64,000 bases of DNA, taken from positions 20,516-84,515 of the forward strand of contig JAFKJY010000043.1 in the NCBI GenBank assembly GCA_017305835.1. The letters are read 5' to 3'. This document shows positions 19,771 through 30,679 of this stretch, in pieces. Numbering within the stretch: position 1 is the stretch's first letter; the number at the start of each line of letters is the position of its first letter. The DNA comes from Hyphomicrobiales bacterium (GTDB lineage Bacteria > Pseudomonadota > Alphaproteobacteria > Rhizobiales > Rhizobiaceae). The position numbers and the translations under genes are program-made. The notes below the pieces were generated by a model, which was not told where the DNA came from, ran no database searches, and worked only from the letters and a program-made list of their open reading frames with translations.

Positions 19771-22455
19771 TCAGGTCAGGTCGATGCGGACGAGGAACAG
19801 GCCGGGCTCGTCGGGATGTGGGCCGATGTCGAAGCCGAACTCCTTCACCATGGCCAGCATCTTGGTGTTCTCCGACAGCACGATGCCCTCGACGCGGCCG
19901 ACCTTCTCCGAGCGCGCGAAGGCGAGGATGCGGTCGAGCAGCGCCCAGCCCAGCCCGTGGCCCTGCAGGTCGGTGCGCACCAGCAGCGCATATTCGCCGA
20001 AGGTGCGGTCGGGGTCGCAGGACAGGCGGCCGATGCCGACGAGCTCGCCCGTCCTGGCCGAAAGCGCGACGAAGGCCATGTCGCGGTCGTAGTCGAGCTG
20101 CGTGAGCCGCACCAGCATCTCGTGCGGAAAGGTCCTGCGCGGGGCGAGGAAGCGCAGCCTGATGTCGTCGGCCGAGACCTTCGACAGGAAGGGCGGGTAT
20201 AGCGTGACGTCCTGCGGACGGATCGGGCGCAGCAGGTAGGTGTCGCCGTCGGGCAGCGTCACCGTCTTTTCCCAGTCGGACGGGTAGGGCCGGATGGCGA
20301 GCGCCCGGTTCGGCCCCCTCTCCTCCACCCTGTCCGGGTCGATCTCGACGCGGGCGTCGAGCGCGATCACGCCGTCTGCGTCGGCGAGCAGCGGGTTGAC
20401 GTCGACGCCGGCCACGCAGGGGAAATCGACGATCAGCCGCGAGGCGCCCTCGAGTGCTGCGATGATGGCCTCGCGGTCGGCCGGCTTGCGGTCGCGAAAA
20501 CCCTTGAGCAGCCGGCCGATGCGGGTGCGGTCGATCAGATCGCCGGCCAGCACGCCGTCGAGCGGCGGCAGCGCGATCGCGGTGTCGTCGACGACCTCGA
20601 CCGAGGTGCCGCCGGCGCCGAACAGGATGACCGGGCCGAAGATCGGGTCGCGGCTCATGCCGACGATCAGTTCCTCGGCCTGCCCCCGCGAGACCATCGG
20701 CTGGACCGCGAAGCCCTCTACGTCGGCGTCCGGGCGCGACTTGCGCACGCGCTTGAGGATGGCGGCTGCCGCGTCTCGCGCCTCGTCGGCGTCGGTGATG
20801 TTGAGCACCACGCCGCCGACGTCCGACTTGTGGCTGATCGCCTTGGACATCAGCTTGACGACTACGCGGCCGCCATCGCGCAGCAGGTCGGCGGCGGCCT
20901 CGCCGGCCGCTGCCGGGTCGGGCGCGACGATCGTGCGCGGCACGGGGATCCCGTAGGCGGAGACGACCTGCTTGGCCTCCGGCTCGGTCAGCATGCGGCG
21001 CCCTTCCGCGGCCACCGCCCGGAAGACGGCGCGCACCGCCTCGCGGTCGGGCGTCGTCAGATCGCCGCTCGCGGGCGGCACGCGCGTCAGCGCCTCCTGC
21101 GCGCGCGACCAGCCGGAGAGATAGCCGACGGCCATCGCCGCGTCGGACGGCGTCTCGAAGCTCGCCACGCCCGCCTCCTGCAGGATGCGGCGGCCCTCGC
21201 GCGCCGTGTGCTCGCCCAGCCAGCAGGCGAGCAGCGGCTTGCCCGAGACGAGCCCGCGCCGGGTCAGCCCGGCCACGGCGGCGGCGGCCTCGACCGGCGA
21301 AGCGAGGCCGGTCGGGCAGTTGAGCACCAGAACGGTGTCGACGCCGGGGTCGGCGGCGACGGCCGAGACGGCGGCGCCGTAGCGCTCCGGCGGGGCGTCG
21401 CCGATGATGTCGACGGGGTTGGCATGCGACCAGGTGGAAGGGAGCGCCGCGTCGAGCGCCTCCAGCGTGGCGTCCGAAAGCTCGGCAAGCTCGCCGCCTA
21501 TGTCGGCGAGCTGGTCGACGGCGAGCACGCCGGCGCCGCCGCCATTGGTGACGATGCCGACGCGCGAGCGCTTCAGCGGCGAAAAGCGCGCCGTCGTCTC
21601 GGCGGCGTCAAAGAGGTCGGCGAGGCCGTTGACGCGCAGGATGCCGGCCCGCTCCAGCGCGGCCTCGACCACGCGGTCGGCGCCCGACAGCGCGCCGGTA
21701 TGGGTGGCGGCGGCCTTGGCCGCCTGCTCGTGGCGGCCCGACTTGATGGCGATCACCGGCTTGATGCGGGCGGCGGCACGGGCCGCCGACATGAACTTGC
21801 GCGGGTTGGGGATCGATTCGAGATAGAGCAGGATCGTCCTGGTGCGGGCGTCGCCCGCCAGCATGTCGAGATAGTCTGCCACGTCGACGTCGGCCATGTC
21901 GCCCAGCGAGACGATGTGGGAGAAGCCGAGATTCGCCTCGGCCGCCCAGTCGACCAGCGAGGTGGCGATGGCGCCCGACTGCGACAGCAGCGCCATGCCT
22001 CCGGCGGGCGCCGCCATGTGGGAGAAGCCGGCATTGAGCTTCAGCGGCGGGATCATCAGGCCGAGCGTGTTCGGCCCGATGATGCGGAAGAGATAGGGTT
22101 TCGCGGCGTCCAGCATCTTCTGGCGCAGGCCGTTGGCCGCATTCAGCCCGGCGGTGATGACGACGGCCGCGCGGGTGCCCTTGCGGCCGAACTCGTCGAC
22201 GATTCCCGGCACGGTCGCCGGCGGGGTGGCGATGACGGCGAGGTCGGGCGCGGCCGGCAGGGCGGCCGCGTCGGGATAGCAGCGGCGGCCGCCGATCTCG
22301 CCATATTTCGGGTTGACCGGCCAGATCTCGCCCTCGAAGCCGCCGTTGACAACATTGTCGAAGACGACGCGGCCGACGGAGCCTTCCTTGACGGAAGCGC
22401 CCACGATGGCGACCGAGCGCGGACGGACGGCGAATTCCAGGTTGCGGATCGTCAT
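19771..22455 (-). CDS. Bifunctional acyl-CoA synthetase (ADP-forming) / GNAT acetyltransferase
   Basis: The 894-aa protein has, in order, a CoA-binding Rossmann domain (about 1-130), succinyl-CoA-ligase-like domains with a candidate phosphohistidine in THTGALSG, an ATP-grasp domain (about 490-710) and a C-terminal GNAT domain (about 735-894) with acetyl-CoA loop QGHGLG. This matches the Pat/YfiQ protein acetyltransferase architecture, in which the synthetase part may be regulatory rather than catalytic. It lies 109 bp upstream of iolG on the same strand, so co-transcription is possible. The ATG at 22455 has GAGGAA before it. Confidence 0.92.
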   Translation of the reverse strand: MTIRNLEFAVRPRSVAIVGASVKEGSVGRVVFDNVVNGGFEGEIWPVNPKYGEIGGRRCYPDAAALPAAPDLAVIATPPATVPGIVDEFGRKGTRAAVVITAGLNAANGLRQKMLDAAKPYLFRIIGPNTLGLMIPPLKLNAGFSHMAAPAGGMALLSQSGAIATSLVDWAAEANLGFSHIVSLGDMADVDVADYLDMLAGDARTRTILLYLESIPNPRKFMSAARAAARIKPVIAIKSGRHEQAAKAAATHTGALSGADRVVEAALERAGILRVNGLADLFDAAETTARFSPLKRSRVGIVTNGGGAGVLAVDQLADIGGELAELSDATLEALDAALPSTWSHANPVDIIGDAPPERYGAAVSAVAADPGVDTVLVLNCPTGLASPVEAAAAVAGLTRRGLVSGKPLLACWLGEHTAREGRRILQEAGVASFETPSDAAMAVGYLSGWSRAQEALTRVPPASGDLTTPDREAVRAVFRAVAAEGRRMLTEPEAKQVVSAYGIPVPRTIVAPDPAAAGEAAADLLRDGGRVVVKLMSKAISHKSDVGGVVLNITDADEARDAAAAILKRVRKSRPDADVEGFAVQPMVSRGQAEELIVGMSRDPIFGPVILFGAGGTSVEVVDDTAIALPPLDGVLAGDLIDRTRIGRLLKGFRDRKPADREAIIAALEGASRLIVDFPCVAGVDVNPLLADADGVIALDARVEIDPDRVEERGPNRALAIRPYPSDWEKTVTLPDGDTYLLRPIRPQDVTLYPPFLSKVSADDIRLRFLAPRRTFPHEMLVRLTQLDYDRDMAFVALSARTGELVGIGRLSCDPDRTFGEYALLVRTDLQGHGLGWALLDRILAFARSEKVGRVEGIVLSENTKMLAMVKEFGFDIGPHPDEPGLFLVRIDLT

Positions 22456-22556
22456 GGCAGGCTTCCTCGCATCTTTGCGTGACAGGCTTGCATCGCGATT
22501 GACCGCGATCAAGTCGTGAGGGCAATCTTGCCGGACAGAACTATCGGAGGCAGGCC

Positions 22557-22943
22557 ATGGTCGAACTCAAGGATATCACACCGAATTTCCGCCACGTGCG
22601 GCTGCTGCTCGCACGCGAGAAGGGCCATCCCGAGGGCGACCGCGAGGAAGGCTACGACCTGCTCGTACCGCTCGACGAGGAAGGACGCCTCGACCACGCC
22701 GACTGGAAGTCGCACCAGGCCGTCTGCCGGGTGCGCTATTTCCGCACCGACGAGGAGGAGCGCATCGGCCGGCTGCGGCGCAAGCCGGGCGGCCAGTGGT
22801 ATTTCGACTATGCCGAGGGCGACAGCGACGACGAGATCGGCTTCCGGCTCGGCGAGGAGCGCTTCGTCACCGGCGAATACGTGTCGATCCGCAGCGGCGG
22901 CGTGATGCACACCTACCAGGTCGCGCGGGTGGAGATGCCATAG
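22557..22943 (+). CDS. Conserved hypothetical protein, small and charged
   Basis: The 128-aa soluble protein has many acidic and basic residues (MVELKDITPNFRHVRLLLAREKG at the N terminus, split by charged turns) and no membrane segment or signal. A good GGAGG lies seven bases before the ATG, so it is probably translated. Proteins like this occur in rhizobia without known function, and I cannot assign one. It is divergent from the acyl-CoA synthetase/acetyltransferase gene, 101 bp away, and the two may share a regulatory region. Confidence 0.75.
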   Translation: MVELKDITPNFRHVRLLLAREKGHPEGDREEGYDLLVPLDEEGRLDHADWKSHQAVCRVRYFRTDEEERIGRLRRKPGGQWYFDYAEGDSDDEIGFRLGEERFVTGEYVSIRSGGVMHTYQVARVEMP

Positions 22944-23087
22944 GCGGGCTCGGGGAAATCCATTCCTCAAAACCCGTAAATTCGAGAAAATCCTGCCCTT
23001 CCACGCAGGTGGACGGGTGCGCCATCCCGCGCGCCGTGTCCGGCCGACGGGTAGAATGCCGCCGCAACCCGCTCGGGAACACCTGAC

Positions 23088-23510
23088 ATGACCGAATTCA
23101 CACCCTGGGCCTCGCTGACCGGCGGGGCGCTCATCGGCCTCTCGGCCGTGCTGCTGATGGCGTGGGAGGGCCGCATCGCCGGCATCAGCGGCATCGCCGG
23201 CCGGCTATTGCCGCCGTGGACCGACGAGGCGACGCCGTCGCGGCTCGGCTTCGTGATCGGGCTGGTGGCCGCGCCGCTCGCCTGGTTCGTCGCCACCGGG
23301 TCGCCGGTCGTCCAGACGGTCTCGTCCAACCTGCCGCTGATGGCGGCGGCCGGGCTGCTGGTCGGCTTCGGCTCGACCTGGGGCAATGGCTGCACCAGCG
23401 GACACGGCGTCTGCGGCCTGGCGCGGCTGTCGCCGCGCTCCGTCATGGCGACGGCCGTGTTCATGGCCGCGGCCGTGCTCACCGTGCTCGTCGTCCGCCA
23501 CCTGATGTGA
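23088..23510 (+). CDS. YeeE/YedE family sulfur-compound transporter, first half
   Basis: The 140-aa membrane protein has about four helices and the family motif GNGCTSGHGVCG (100-110), with C102 and C109 as candidate substrate-handling cysteines. YeeE-type proteins import thiosulfate or related sulfur compounds; this half-size form works with the DUF6691 protein encoded 8 bp downstream, as in PmpA/PmpB pairs. No sulfur-responsive regulator or persulfide dioxygenase gene is next to it, unlike bigR-type operons, so the signal controlling it is unknown. Confidence 0.88.
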   Translation: MTEFTPWASLTGGALIGLSAVLLMAWEGRIAGISGIAGRLLPPWTDEATPSRLGFVIGLVAAPLAWFVATGSPVVQTVSSNLPLMAAAGLLVGFGSTWGNGCTSGHGVCGLARLSPRSVMATAVFMAAAVLTVLVVRHLM

Positions 23511-23518
23511 GGCCCGCA

Positions 23519-23950
23519 ATGTCGTTCCTCGTCAATCTCGCTCTCGGGCTGCTGTTCGGCATCGGGCTGGTGGTGTCGGGCATGGCGGACCCCGCCAAGG
23601 TGCTGAACTTCCTCGACTTCAGCGGCACGTGGGACCCCTCGCTCGCCTTCGTCATGGGCGGCGCGGTGGTCGTCACCTTCCTCGGCTACCGGCTGGTGCT
23701 GAAGCGGCCGGCGCCGGTGGCGGCCGAGCGCTTCCACCTGCCGACCGCGCGCGGCATCGACGAACGCGTCGTCATCGGCCCGGCGATCTTCGGCTTCGGC
23801 TGGGGCCTGTCGGGCTTCTGCCCCGGCCCGGCGCTGACCAGCCTCGGCATCGGCGCGCCCGGCACGCTGGTCTTCGTGCCTGCCATGCTCGTCGGCATGT
23901 GGGCGGCGCGGCTGGCGGTGGCGCGTTTCCGCGTCGCCTATCCGGACTGA
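23519..23950 (+). CDS. DUF6691/YeeE family transporter, second half
   Basis: The 143-aa membrane protein has four helices and the motif GLSGFCPGPAL with C101, matching the partner half of a split YeeE transporter. The fused E. coli YeeE contains two such repeats, and here they are separate genes 8 bp apart. The ATG at 23519 follows a weak ribosome binding site, so translation may be coupled to the first gene. It should form one channel with the preceding protein. Confidence 0.87.
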   Translation: MSFLVNLALGLLFGIGLVVSGMADPAKVLNFLDFSGTWDPSLAFVMGGAVVVTFLGYRLVLKRPAPVAAERFHLPTARGIDERVVIGPAIFGFGWGLSGFCPGPALTSLGIGAPGTLVFVPAMLVGMWAARLAVARFRVAYPD

Positions 23951-23995
23951 ACCTTCCCCACGGGCAATGCGAGCCGGCGCATCCGCCGGCCCGGA

Positions 23996-24022
23996 TTGAC
24001 TTGCGCGCGCGATCCCTATAAG
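23996..24022 (+). promoter_or_regulatory. Likely promoter of the rpmH operon
   Basis: TTGACT at 23996-24001 and TATAAG at 24017-24022 resemble -35 and -10 boxes of the main sigma factor. The 15-bp spacing is short. They lie about 120 bp before rpmH, which leaves room for a leader. Confidence 0.5.
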
Positions 24023-24143
24023 CCCCGCGCACGCTCGGGCCACACGTCCGGCGCAGCCTTGCTGTGCCCCGGCGGTTCGCAAACGCTCCTGCTCTCACAA
24101 GAGACAGAACCAAGAAGGGCCGCACTCCGCGGTATCAAGATAA

Positions 24144-24284
24144 ATGTCGACGAAGCGTACCTATCAACCCTCCAAGCTCGTTCGCAAGCGGCGCCACGGC
24201 TTTCGCGCCCGCATGGCGACCAAGGGCGGCCGCGACGTCGTCGCTGCCCGTCGCTCGCGCGGCCGCAAGCGGCTATCGGCCTGA
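24144..24284 (+). CDS. rpmH: Ribosomal protein bL34
   Basis: This 46-aa, very basic protein carries the full bL34 pattern: [20 protein letters not shown] followed by MATKGGR and a lysine/arginine-rich end RKRLSA. It is a structural protein of the large ribosomal subunit. The start ATG gives [10 protein letters not shown], two residues longer than the MKRT form of many relatives. It is the first gene of rpmH-rnpA-yidC, with rnpA beginning 23 bp later. Confidence 0.97.
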   Translation: MSTKRTYQPSKLVRKRRHGFRARMATKGGRDVVAARRSRGRKRLSA

Positions 24285-24307
24285 TCGGCCTTCCGGGCCA
24301 GGATACG

Positions 24308-24685
24308 TTGACGCCGAAGCCGGCCGGACCGACCCCGGGCAGGCTGCGCAAGCGCGCGGAATTCCTGGCCGCGCGCGCCGGCGAGAAGCGGCGCGGCAAG
24401 CTGTTCCTGCTCGAAGTATTCGATCGCGGCGAGGCGGGAACGCCGCCGCGGCTGGGCATCACCGTCACGAAAAAGAGCGGCAATGCCGTCATACGCAACC
24501 GGATCCGGCGCCGGCTGCGCGAGGCAGTGCGCGTGCATGCCGCTGATGACATGGCCGCCGGCACTGACTATGTGATCGTCGGGCGCCGCGAGGTGCTCAG
24601 CGCTCCCTTCGAGGAGCTGAAGACGGAACTGTCGCGCCGAATGCGCGGCCGAAGCCAGAACGCCACCACGACCCAGAGCTCCTGA
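24308..24685 (+). CDS. rnpA: Ribonuclease P protein component
   Basis: The 125-aa basic protein assists the RNase P RNA in trimming tRNA 5' ends. The RNP motif is visible as [16 protein letters not shown], preceded by [16 protein letters not shown] at 24308 with AGGATAC just before it is the best start, because the protein then begins [19 protein letters not shown] and has normal family length. The stop overlaps yidC (TGATG at 24683-24687). No yidD gene lies between rnpA and yidC, where some bacteria have one. Confidence 0.93.
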   Translation: MTPKPAGPTPGRLRKRAEFLAARAGEKRRGKLFLLEVFDRGEAGTPPRLGITVTKKSGNAVIRNRIRRRLREAVRVHAADDMAAGTDYVIVGRREVLSAPFEELKTELSRRMRGRSQNATTTQSS

Positions 24686-26493
24686 TGGAAAACAACCGCA
24701 ACTTCTTCATCACGATCGCGCTTTCGGTGCTGATCCTGGTCGTCTGGCAGGTGTTCTACATGAACCCGCGGATCGAGGCGCAGCGCGAGGCCACGAAGGT
24801 CGAGCAGGCCCGGCAGGAGCAGACGCAGGCCCCGGCCACCGGCGCGCCGGCGACGGGCGAGAGCCACAACATCCCGGGCGCCGCCGCGCCCTCCGGCGCC
24901 GGCACCGTTCAGCCGGCCGAGACGCGCGAGCAGGCGCTCGCCGGCACCGCCCGCGTCAAGATCGACACGCCGAGCCTCGCGGGCTCGATCAACCTCACCG
25001 GCGCGCGGCTCGACGACCTGGTGCTGAAGCAGTACCACGAGACCGTCGACAAAAGCTCGCCCAACATCCACCTGCTCAGCCCGGTCGGCCTCGACGACGC
25101 CTATTACGTCGAGCTCGGCTATACGGGCGACGCCTCGGCGGGCGAGCTGCCGGGGCCGGGCACGGCGTGGTCGGTCGAGGGCAACTCGACGCTGACGCAG
25201 TCGAACCCGGTGACGCTCACCTACACCAACGACAAGGGCCTCACCTTCGCCCGCACCATCGCGGTCGACGCGAACTACATGTTCACGGTGACCGACAAGG
25301 TCACCAATGGCGGCGGCCAGCCGGTGTCGCTGTCGAGCTACGGCCGCACCACGCGCTACGGCACGCCGCACACGCAGGGCACCTACGTGCTGCACGAGGG
25401 CCTGATCGGCGTGACCGGCGACGAGGGCCTGCAGGAGATCAAGTACAAGACCCTGCAGGACGACAAGCAGATCGTGCCGTCGAAGTCGAAGGACGGCTGG
25501 CTCGGCATCACCGACAAATACTGGGCCGTCGCGCTGATCCCGCCGACGACGGAGGCCTTCCAGCCGCGCTTCTCCTATTTCGGCGACGGCAAGGAGCGCT
25601 ACCAGGCCGACTACCTGACCGACGCGGTCTCCGTCGCGCCCGGCCAGTCGAGCGAGGTGCAGAGCCGCTTCTTCGCCGGCGCCAAGCAGGTCTCGGTCGT
25701 CGACACCTACAAGGACCAGTACAGCATCAACCGCTTCGACCGGCTGATCGACTGGGGCTGGTTCTACTTCCTGACCAAGCCGATGTTCTACCTGATGGAC
25801 TGGCTCTACCACCTGCTCGGCAATTTCGGGCTGGCCATCCTCGGCACCACCGTGATCGTCAAGGCGATCTTCTTCCCGCTCGCCAACAAGTCGTACAAGT
25901 CGATGGCGAACATGAAGAAGGTCCAGCCTGCCATGCTGGAGATCCGCGAGAAATACGCGGACGACAAGATGAAGCAGCAGCAGGCGATGATGGAGCTCTA
26001 CAAGAAGGAGAAGATCAATCCGGTCGCCGGCTGCTGGCCGGTGGCGCTGCAGATCCCGGTCTTCTTCTCGCTCTACAAGGTGCTCTACATCACCATCGAG
26101 ATGCGGCACGCGCCGTTCTTCGGCTGGATCCAGGACCTCGCCGCGCCAGACCCGACCTCGGTCTTCAACCTGTTCGGCCTGCTTCCCTGGGACGTGCCGC
26201 ACATCATGCTGATCGGCGTGTGGCCGCTCGTCATGGGCGTCACGATGTTCCTGCAGATGCGCATGAACCCGCTGCCGCCGGACCCGACGCAGGCGATGAT
26301 CTTCACCTGGATGCCGGTGGTCTTCACCTTCATGATGGCCGGCTTCCCGGCCGGGCTGGTGATCTACTGGGCGTGGAACAACACGCTCTCCATCATCCAG
26401 CAGGGCGTCATCATGAAGCGCCAGGGCGCCAAGATCGAGCTGTGGGACAACCTCGTGGGCCTGTTCCGACGAAAGCCGAAGCCCGCCGAATAG
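24685..26493 (+). CDS. yidC: Membrane protein insertase YidC
   Basis: The 602-aa inner membrane insertase and chaperone has an N-terminal membrane helix (5-22), a glutamine/alanine-rich linker, a large periplasmic domain (about 65-350) and five C-terminal membrane segments. The conserved arginine-bearing region lies near the start of the C-terminal half. It works alone and with the Sec translocon, and this organism needs it for the many membrane subunits encoded in this window. It is translationally coupled to rnpA and followed by a clear terminator. Confidence 0.97.
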   Translation: MENNRNFFITIALSVLILVVWQVFYMNPRIEAQREATKVEQARQEQTQAPATGAPATGESHNIPGAAAPSGAGTVQPAETREQALAGTARVKIDTPSLAGSINLTGARLDDLVLKQYHETVDKSSPNIHLLSPVGLDDAYYVELGYTGDASAGELPGPGTAWSVEGNSTLTQSNPVTLTYTNDKGLTFARTIAVDANYMFTVTDKVTNGGGQPVSLSSYGRTTRYGTPHTQGTYVLHEGLIGVTGDEGLQEIKYKTLQDDKQIVPSKSKDGWLGITDKYWAVALIPPTTEAFQPRFSYFGDGKERYQADYLTDAVSVAPGQSSEVQSRFFAGAKQVSVVDTYKDQYSINRFDRLIDWGWFYFLTKPMFYLMDWLYHLLGNFGLAILGTTVIVKAIFFPLANKSYKSMANMKKVQPAMLEIREKYADDKMKQQQAMMELYKKEKINPVAGCWPVALQIPVFFSLYKVLYITIEMRHAPFFGWIQDLAAPDPTSVFNLFGLLPWDVPHIMLIGVWPLVMGVTMFLQMRMNPLPPDPTQAMIFTWMPVVFTFMMAGFPAGLVIYWAWNNTLSIIQQGVIMKRQGAKIELWDNLVGLFRRKPKPAE

Positions 26494-26500
26494 CCATCCG

Positions 26501-26525
26501 AAGCCCCGCCACGGCGGGGCTTTTG
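26501..26525 (+). terminator. Intrinsic terminator after yidC
   Basis: AAGCCCCGCC and GGCGGGGCTT form a 10-bp stem around a two-base loop, followed by TTTT. It closes the rpmH-rnpA-yidC unit, so the acetyltransferase and engB need their own promoter or read-through. Confidence 0.8.
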
Positions 26526-26596
26526 CTTGCCGGCCGCTGCGCATGCGATATGTCAGGAGCATGCCGCGGCGCGGCGCCACCAGCAGCGAGGGCGAG

Positions 26597-27235
26597 ATGG
26601 AAGGACCCAAGCCCGAGATCAAGCACCCGATCGAGATGCACAAGCGTGTCGGCTTTCTGAAGCCGCTGGTCGACGCGCCGAACATCGAGATCGGCGACTA
26701 CACCTATTACGACGACCCGGACGGGCCGGACCTGTTCCAGTCCAAATGCGTGCTGCACCACTACCCCTTCATCGGCGACCGGCTGATCATCGGGAAGTTC
26801 TGCGCCATCGCGGAGAATGCGCGCTTCATCATGAACGGTGCCAACCACGTGCTGTCGGGCTTCTCGACCTATCCGTTCAACATCTTCGGCCATGGCTGGG
26901 AGAAGGGCTTCGACGAGGCGACCTGGCGCGCCGAGAACCGCGGCGATACGGTGATCGGCAACGACGTGTGGATCGGCATGGAGGCGATCGTCATGCCGGG
27001 CGTGACGATCGGCGACGGCGCGATCGTCGGCACCCGCGCGGTGGTGACGCGGGACGTGCCGCCCTATGCGGTCGTGGGCGGCCATCCGGCCGAGGTGATC
27101 AAGATGCGCTTCGACGCCAAGACCGTGAAGCGGCTCCTCGCCATCGCCTGGTGGGACTGGCCGGCCGACAGGATCACGCGCAACCTCGACGCCATCCGCG
27201 GCCACGACCTCGCGGCGCTGGAGAAGTCGGCATGA
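26597..27235 (+). CDS. CatB-related O-acetyltransferase (left-handed beta helix)
   Basis: The 212-aa protein of the hexapeptide-repeat xenobiotic acetyltransferase family (CatB/Vat type) has the catalytic histidine in [10 protein letters not shown] (H84) and the repeat segment [32 protein letters not shown] broken into hexapeptides. Such enzymes move an acetyl group from acetyl-CoA to a hydroxyl of chloramphenicol, streptogramins or sugars; the substrate here is unknown. I took the ATG at 26597, which matches the family length, over one 18 codons earlier. It ends in a 4-bp overlap with engB, an unusual partner for it. Confidence 0.88.
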   Translation: MEGPKPEIKHPIEMHKRVGFLKPLVDAPNIEIGDYTYYDDPDGPDLFQSKCVLHHYPFIGDRLIIGKFCAIAENARFIMNGANHVLSGFSTYPFNIFGHGWEKGFDEATWRAENRGDTVIGNDVWIGMEAIVMPGVTIGDGAIVGTRAVVTRDVPPYAVVGGHPAEVIKMRFDAKTVKRLLAIAWWDWPADRITRNLDAIRGHDLAALEKSA

Positions 27236-27906
27236 GCGGCGCGGGGGCAAGCGTGGCGGCGGTAGGCGCGGAGGCGGAGGCCCTGTTCGCGCGGCCGTGG
27301 ACATTCATCCGCGGCGTGCCGTCGATGAAGTTCCTGCCGCCGGAAGGGCCGCCCGAGATCGCGTTTGCCGGCCGGTCTAACGTCGGCAAGTCGTCGCTGA
27401 TCAACGCGCTGGTCGGCCAGAAGGGGCTGGCGCGCACCTCCAACACGCCCGGCCGCACGCAGGAGCTCAACTATTTCGTGCCGGACGGCCATTCGGGGAC
27501 GGTCGGCGACATGCCGCCGATGGCGCTGGTCGACATGCCCGGCTACGGCTTCGCCAAGGCGCCGAAGGACCAGGTCGACCAGTGGACGCGGCTGGTGTTC
27601 GACTATCTCAAGGGCCGCGTGACGCTGAAGCGCGTCTACGTGCTGGTCGACGCCCGGCACGGGCTGAAGCAGATCGACGAGGACGTGCTTTCGCTGCTCG
27701 ACAAGGCGGCCGTCTCCTACCAGCTCGTGCTGACCAAGGCCGACAAGATCAAGCCGGGCGAGCTCGAGCGGCTGATCGCGGAGACCGCCGGGAAGATCCG
27801 CAAGCGTCCGGCCGCCTTCCCGGCCGTGCTCGCGACCTCGTCGGAGAAGGCGGTGGGCCTGACCGCCCTGCGGGAGGCGATCCACCTCGCCGCGAGCGGT
27901 CGCTGA
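27232..27906 (+). CDS. engB: Ribosome biogenesis GTPase EngB (YihA/YsxC)
   Basis: The 224-aa GTPase has G1 GRSNVGKSS (47-55), G2 TPGRT (72-76), G3 DMPG (about 108), G4 TKAD and a G5-like SS near the end. It acts in assembly of the large ribosomal subunit and is usually essential. In related genomes it follows yidC and precedes argB; here the acetyltransferase gene precedes it and msrB faces it 9 bp away, with argB about 20 kb further on the other strand. The ATG overlaps the preceding stop. Confidence 0.96.
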   Translation: MSGAGASVAAVGAEAEALFARPWTFIRGVPSMKFLPPEGPPEIAFAGRSNVGKSSLINALVGQKGLARTSNTPGRTQELNYFVPDGHSGTVGDMPPMALVDMPGYGFAKAPKDQVDQWTRLVFDYLKGRVTLKRVYVLVDARHGLKQIDEDVLSLLDKAAVSYQLVLTKADKIKPGELERLIAETAGKIRKRPAAFPAVLATSSEKAVGLTALREAIHLAASGR

Positions 27907-27915
27907 CCGCGCGGG

Positions 27916-28422
27916 TTACGCCTGCGCCGCGGCGAAGTTGAGCGCCAGGCCGTTGATGCAGTGGCGTTTGCCGGTGGGCGGCGGGCCGTCGTCGAAAACA
28001 TGGCCGAGATGGCCGCCGCAGCGGCTGCAATGGCACTCGACGCGCGTCATGAAGAAGGAATTGTCGGTCTTGGTGCCCACCGCGCCGGGTAGGGATTCCC
28101 AGAAGCTCGGCCAGCCGGTGCCGGAATCGAACTTCGCGGCCGACGAGTAGAGCGGCAGCTCGCAGCCGGCGCAGGAGAAGGTGCCTGTCCTGTGCTCCTC
28201 GTTGAGCGGGCTGCTGAAGGCCCGCTCCGTGTCCTCCTGGCGCAGCACGGCATAGCGCTCGGGCGAAAGCCGCGCCTTCCATTCGGCATCGGTCCTGGTG
28301 ACCTCGAAACTTTCCTCCGCGGCGCCGGCGGAGCCGGTCGAGCGTGCCAGGCCCAATGCCGCGCCGCCGCCGGCCAGCGCCAGCACGCCCACGCCACCGA
28401 GCAGGAATTGACGTCGTCTCAT
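27916..28422 (-). CDS. msrB: Peptide-methionine (R)-S-oxide reductase, exported form
   Basis: The 168-aa protein has a Tat-like signal (MRRRQFLLGG, then a hydrophobic stretch to about residue 35) and an MsrB domain. Zinc ligands are C84, C87, C132 and C135, and the catalytic C155 lies in RHCINGLAL. The second cysteine expected in GCGWPSF of two-cysteine enzymes is threonine here (GTGWPSF). It should repair oxidised methionines of envelope proteins. AAGGAGATC precedes the ATG. It converges with engB. Confidence 0.94.
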   Translation of the reverse strand: MRRRQFLLGGVGVLALAGGGAALGLARSTGSAGAAEESFEVTRTDAEWKARLSPERYAVLRQEDTERAFSSPLNEEHRTGTFSCAGCELPLYSSAAKFDSGTGWPSFWESLPGAVGTKTDNSFFMTRVECHCSRCGGHLGHVFDDGPPPTGKRHCINGLALNFAAAQA

Positions 28423-28514
28423 GGCAGATCTCCTTCCGGCGCCGGTCTTACACCCCGCGCCGGCCCGCCGCACAATCAACTCGGCTTGAGCGCCGCGCGA
28501 GCGACCGTCGGCGG

Positions 28515-29512
<998 letters not shown>

Positions 29513-29516
<4 letters not shown>

Positions 29517-30586
29517 TGCACCAATATGGGCGCGGCGGCCTTCTCCGCCAAGCCGGGGCCGACCGCCTTGCGCACGGCCGGCGCCACTTTCGTGCCGTAG
29601 AGCTCGATCGCCTTCAGCATGCGGTCGTGCGGGATGACGCCGATCGCCATCTGCAGCAGGAAGCGGTCGAAGCGGAAGATCTCGTGGTTGGCGAGGATCT
29701 TGTCGACCACCATCTGCGGATCGCCGACGAACAGATTGCCGCGCGGCGAGGTGGCCGCGTCGTACTGCGCCCGGCTCGACGGACCCCAGCCGCGCTCGCG
29801 ACCGATGCGGTCCATCACGTCCTTCTGGGCGACGTAGAAGTCGTCATTGGCCTTTTCCAGCGTCTCGCCGACATAGCCGTGCACGTTGATCGAGGTGGGG
29901 AGCACCGCCGGGTCGTGGCCGGCGCGGCGGGCGCTCTCGCGGTAGAGCTCGAAGAAGGGCGCGAAGCGGGCCGGCTCGCCGCCGATGATGGCGAGCGCCA
30001 GCGGCAGGCCGAGCGCGCCGGCGCGGGCGACCGACTGCGGCGTGCCGCCGACGGCGATCCACAGCGGCAGCGGCCGCTCGGGGCGCGGGTAGACACCACG
30101 GTTCGGCACGCGTGGCGTGTGGTCGGTGCCCGGCCAGTCGAGCGTCTCGCCCTCGCGCAGCTTCATCAGCATGGCGAGCTTTTCCGCGAACAGCGCGTCG
30201 TAGTCCTCTAGGTCGTAGCCGAACAGCGGGAAGGATTCGATGAAGGAGCCGCGCCCGGCCATGATCTCGGCGCGGCCGCCCGAGATCAGGTCGATGGTCG
30301 CGAACTGCTGGTAGACGCGCACCGGGTCGTCCGAGGACAGAACCGTGACGGCGCTGGTGAGCTTGATGGTCTTGGTGCGCGAGGCGGCCGCCGCGAGCAC
30401 GATGGGCGGCGCCGATACGGCGTAGTCCGGCCGGTGGTGCTCGCCTAGCCCGAAGACGTCGAGGCCGACCTGGTCGGCCAGCTCGATCTCCTCGACGAGG
30501 TTTCTCAGCCGATCGGCTGGGCCGACCTTGCGGCCGGTCTTCGGATCGGTGCCGACGTCGCCGAATGTATAGAGCCCGAGTTCCAT
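29513..30586 (-). CDS. LLM class flavin-dependent oxidoreductase, second type
   Basis: The 357-aa protein of the luciferase-like superfamily starts [11 protein letters not shown]. It contains [16 protein letters not shown], the segment [30 protein letters not shown] typical of alkanal monooxygenase-like proteins, and [15 protein letters not shown]. It probably oxidises a small organic compound with reduced flavin. The ATG at 30586 fits relatives; an upstream in-frame start would add an unlikely 27 residues. It forms a two-gene unit with the following LLM gene and lies 93 bp after the CAP-domain gene. Confidence 0.9.
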
Positions 30587-30679
30587 GTGCCTGATCCCGT
30601 TTCCTGCGTCCGGCAGCACATAGAGACCGGGCCGGCCGAGCGCCAGTGCCGGACGGTGAACAGTCAATCTCCGGCGGCG

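Noticed and set aside
24568..26685. A 705-codon open frame on the minus strand across yidC
   Set aside because: It is the antisense shadow of yidC, rich in Arg, His and Asp with no membrane or domain pattern.
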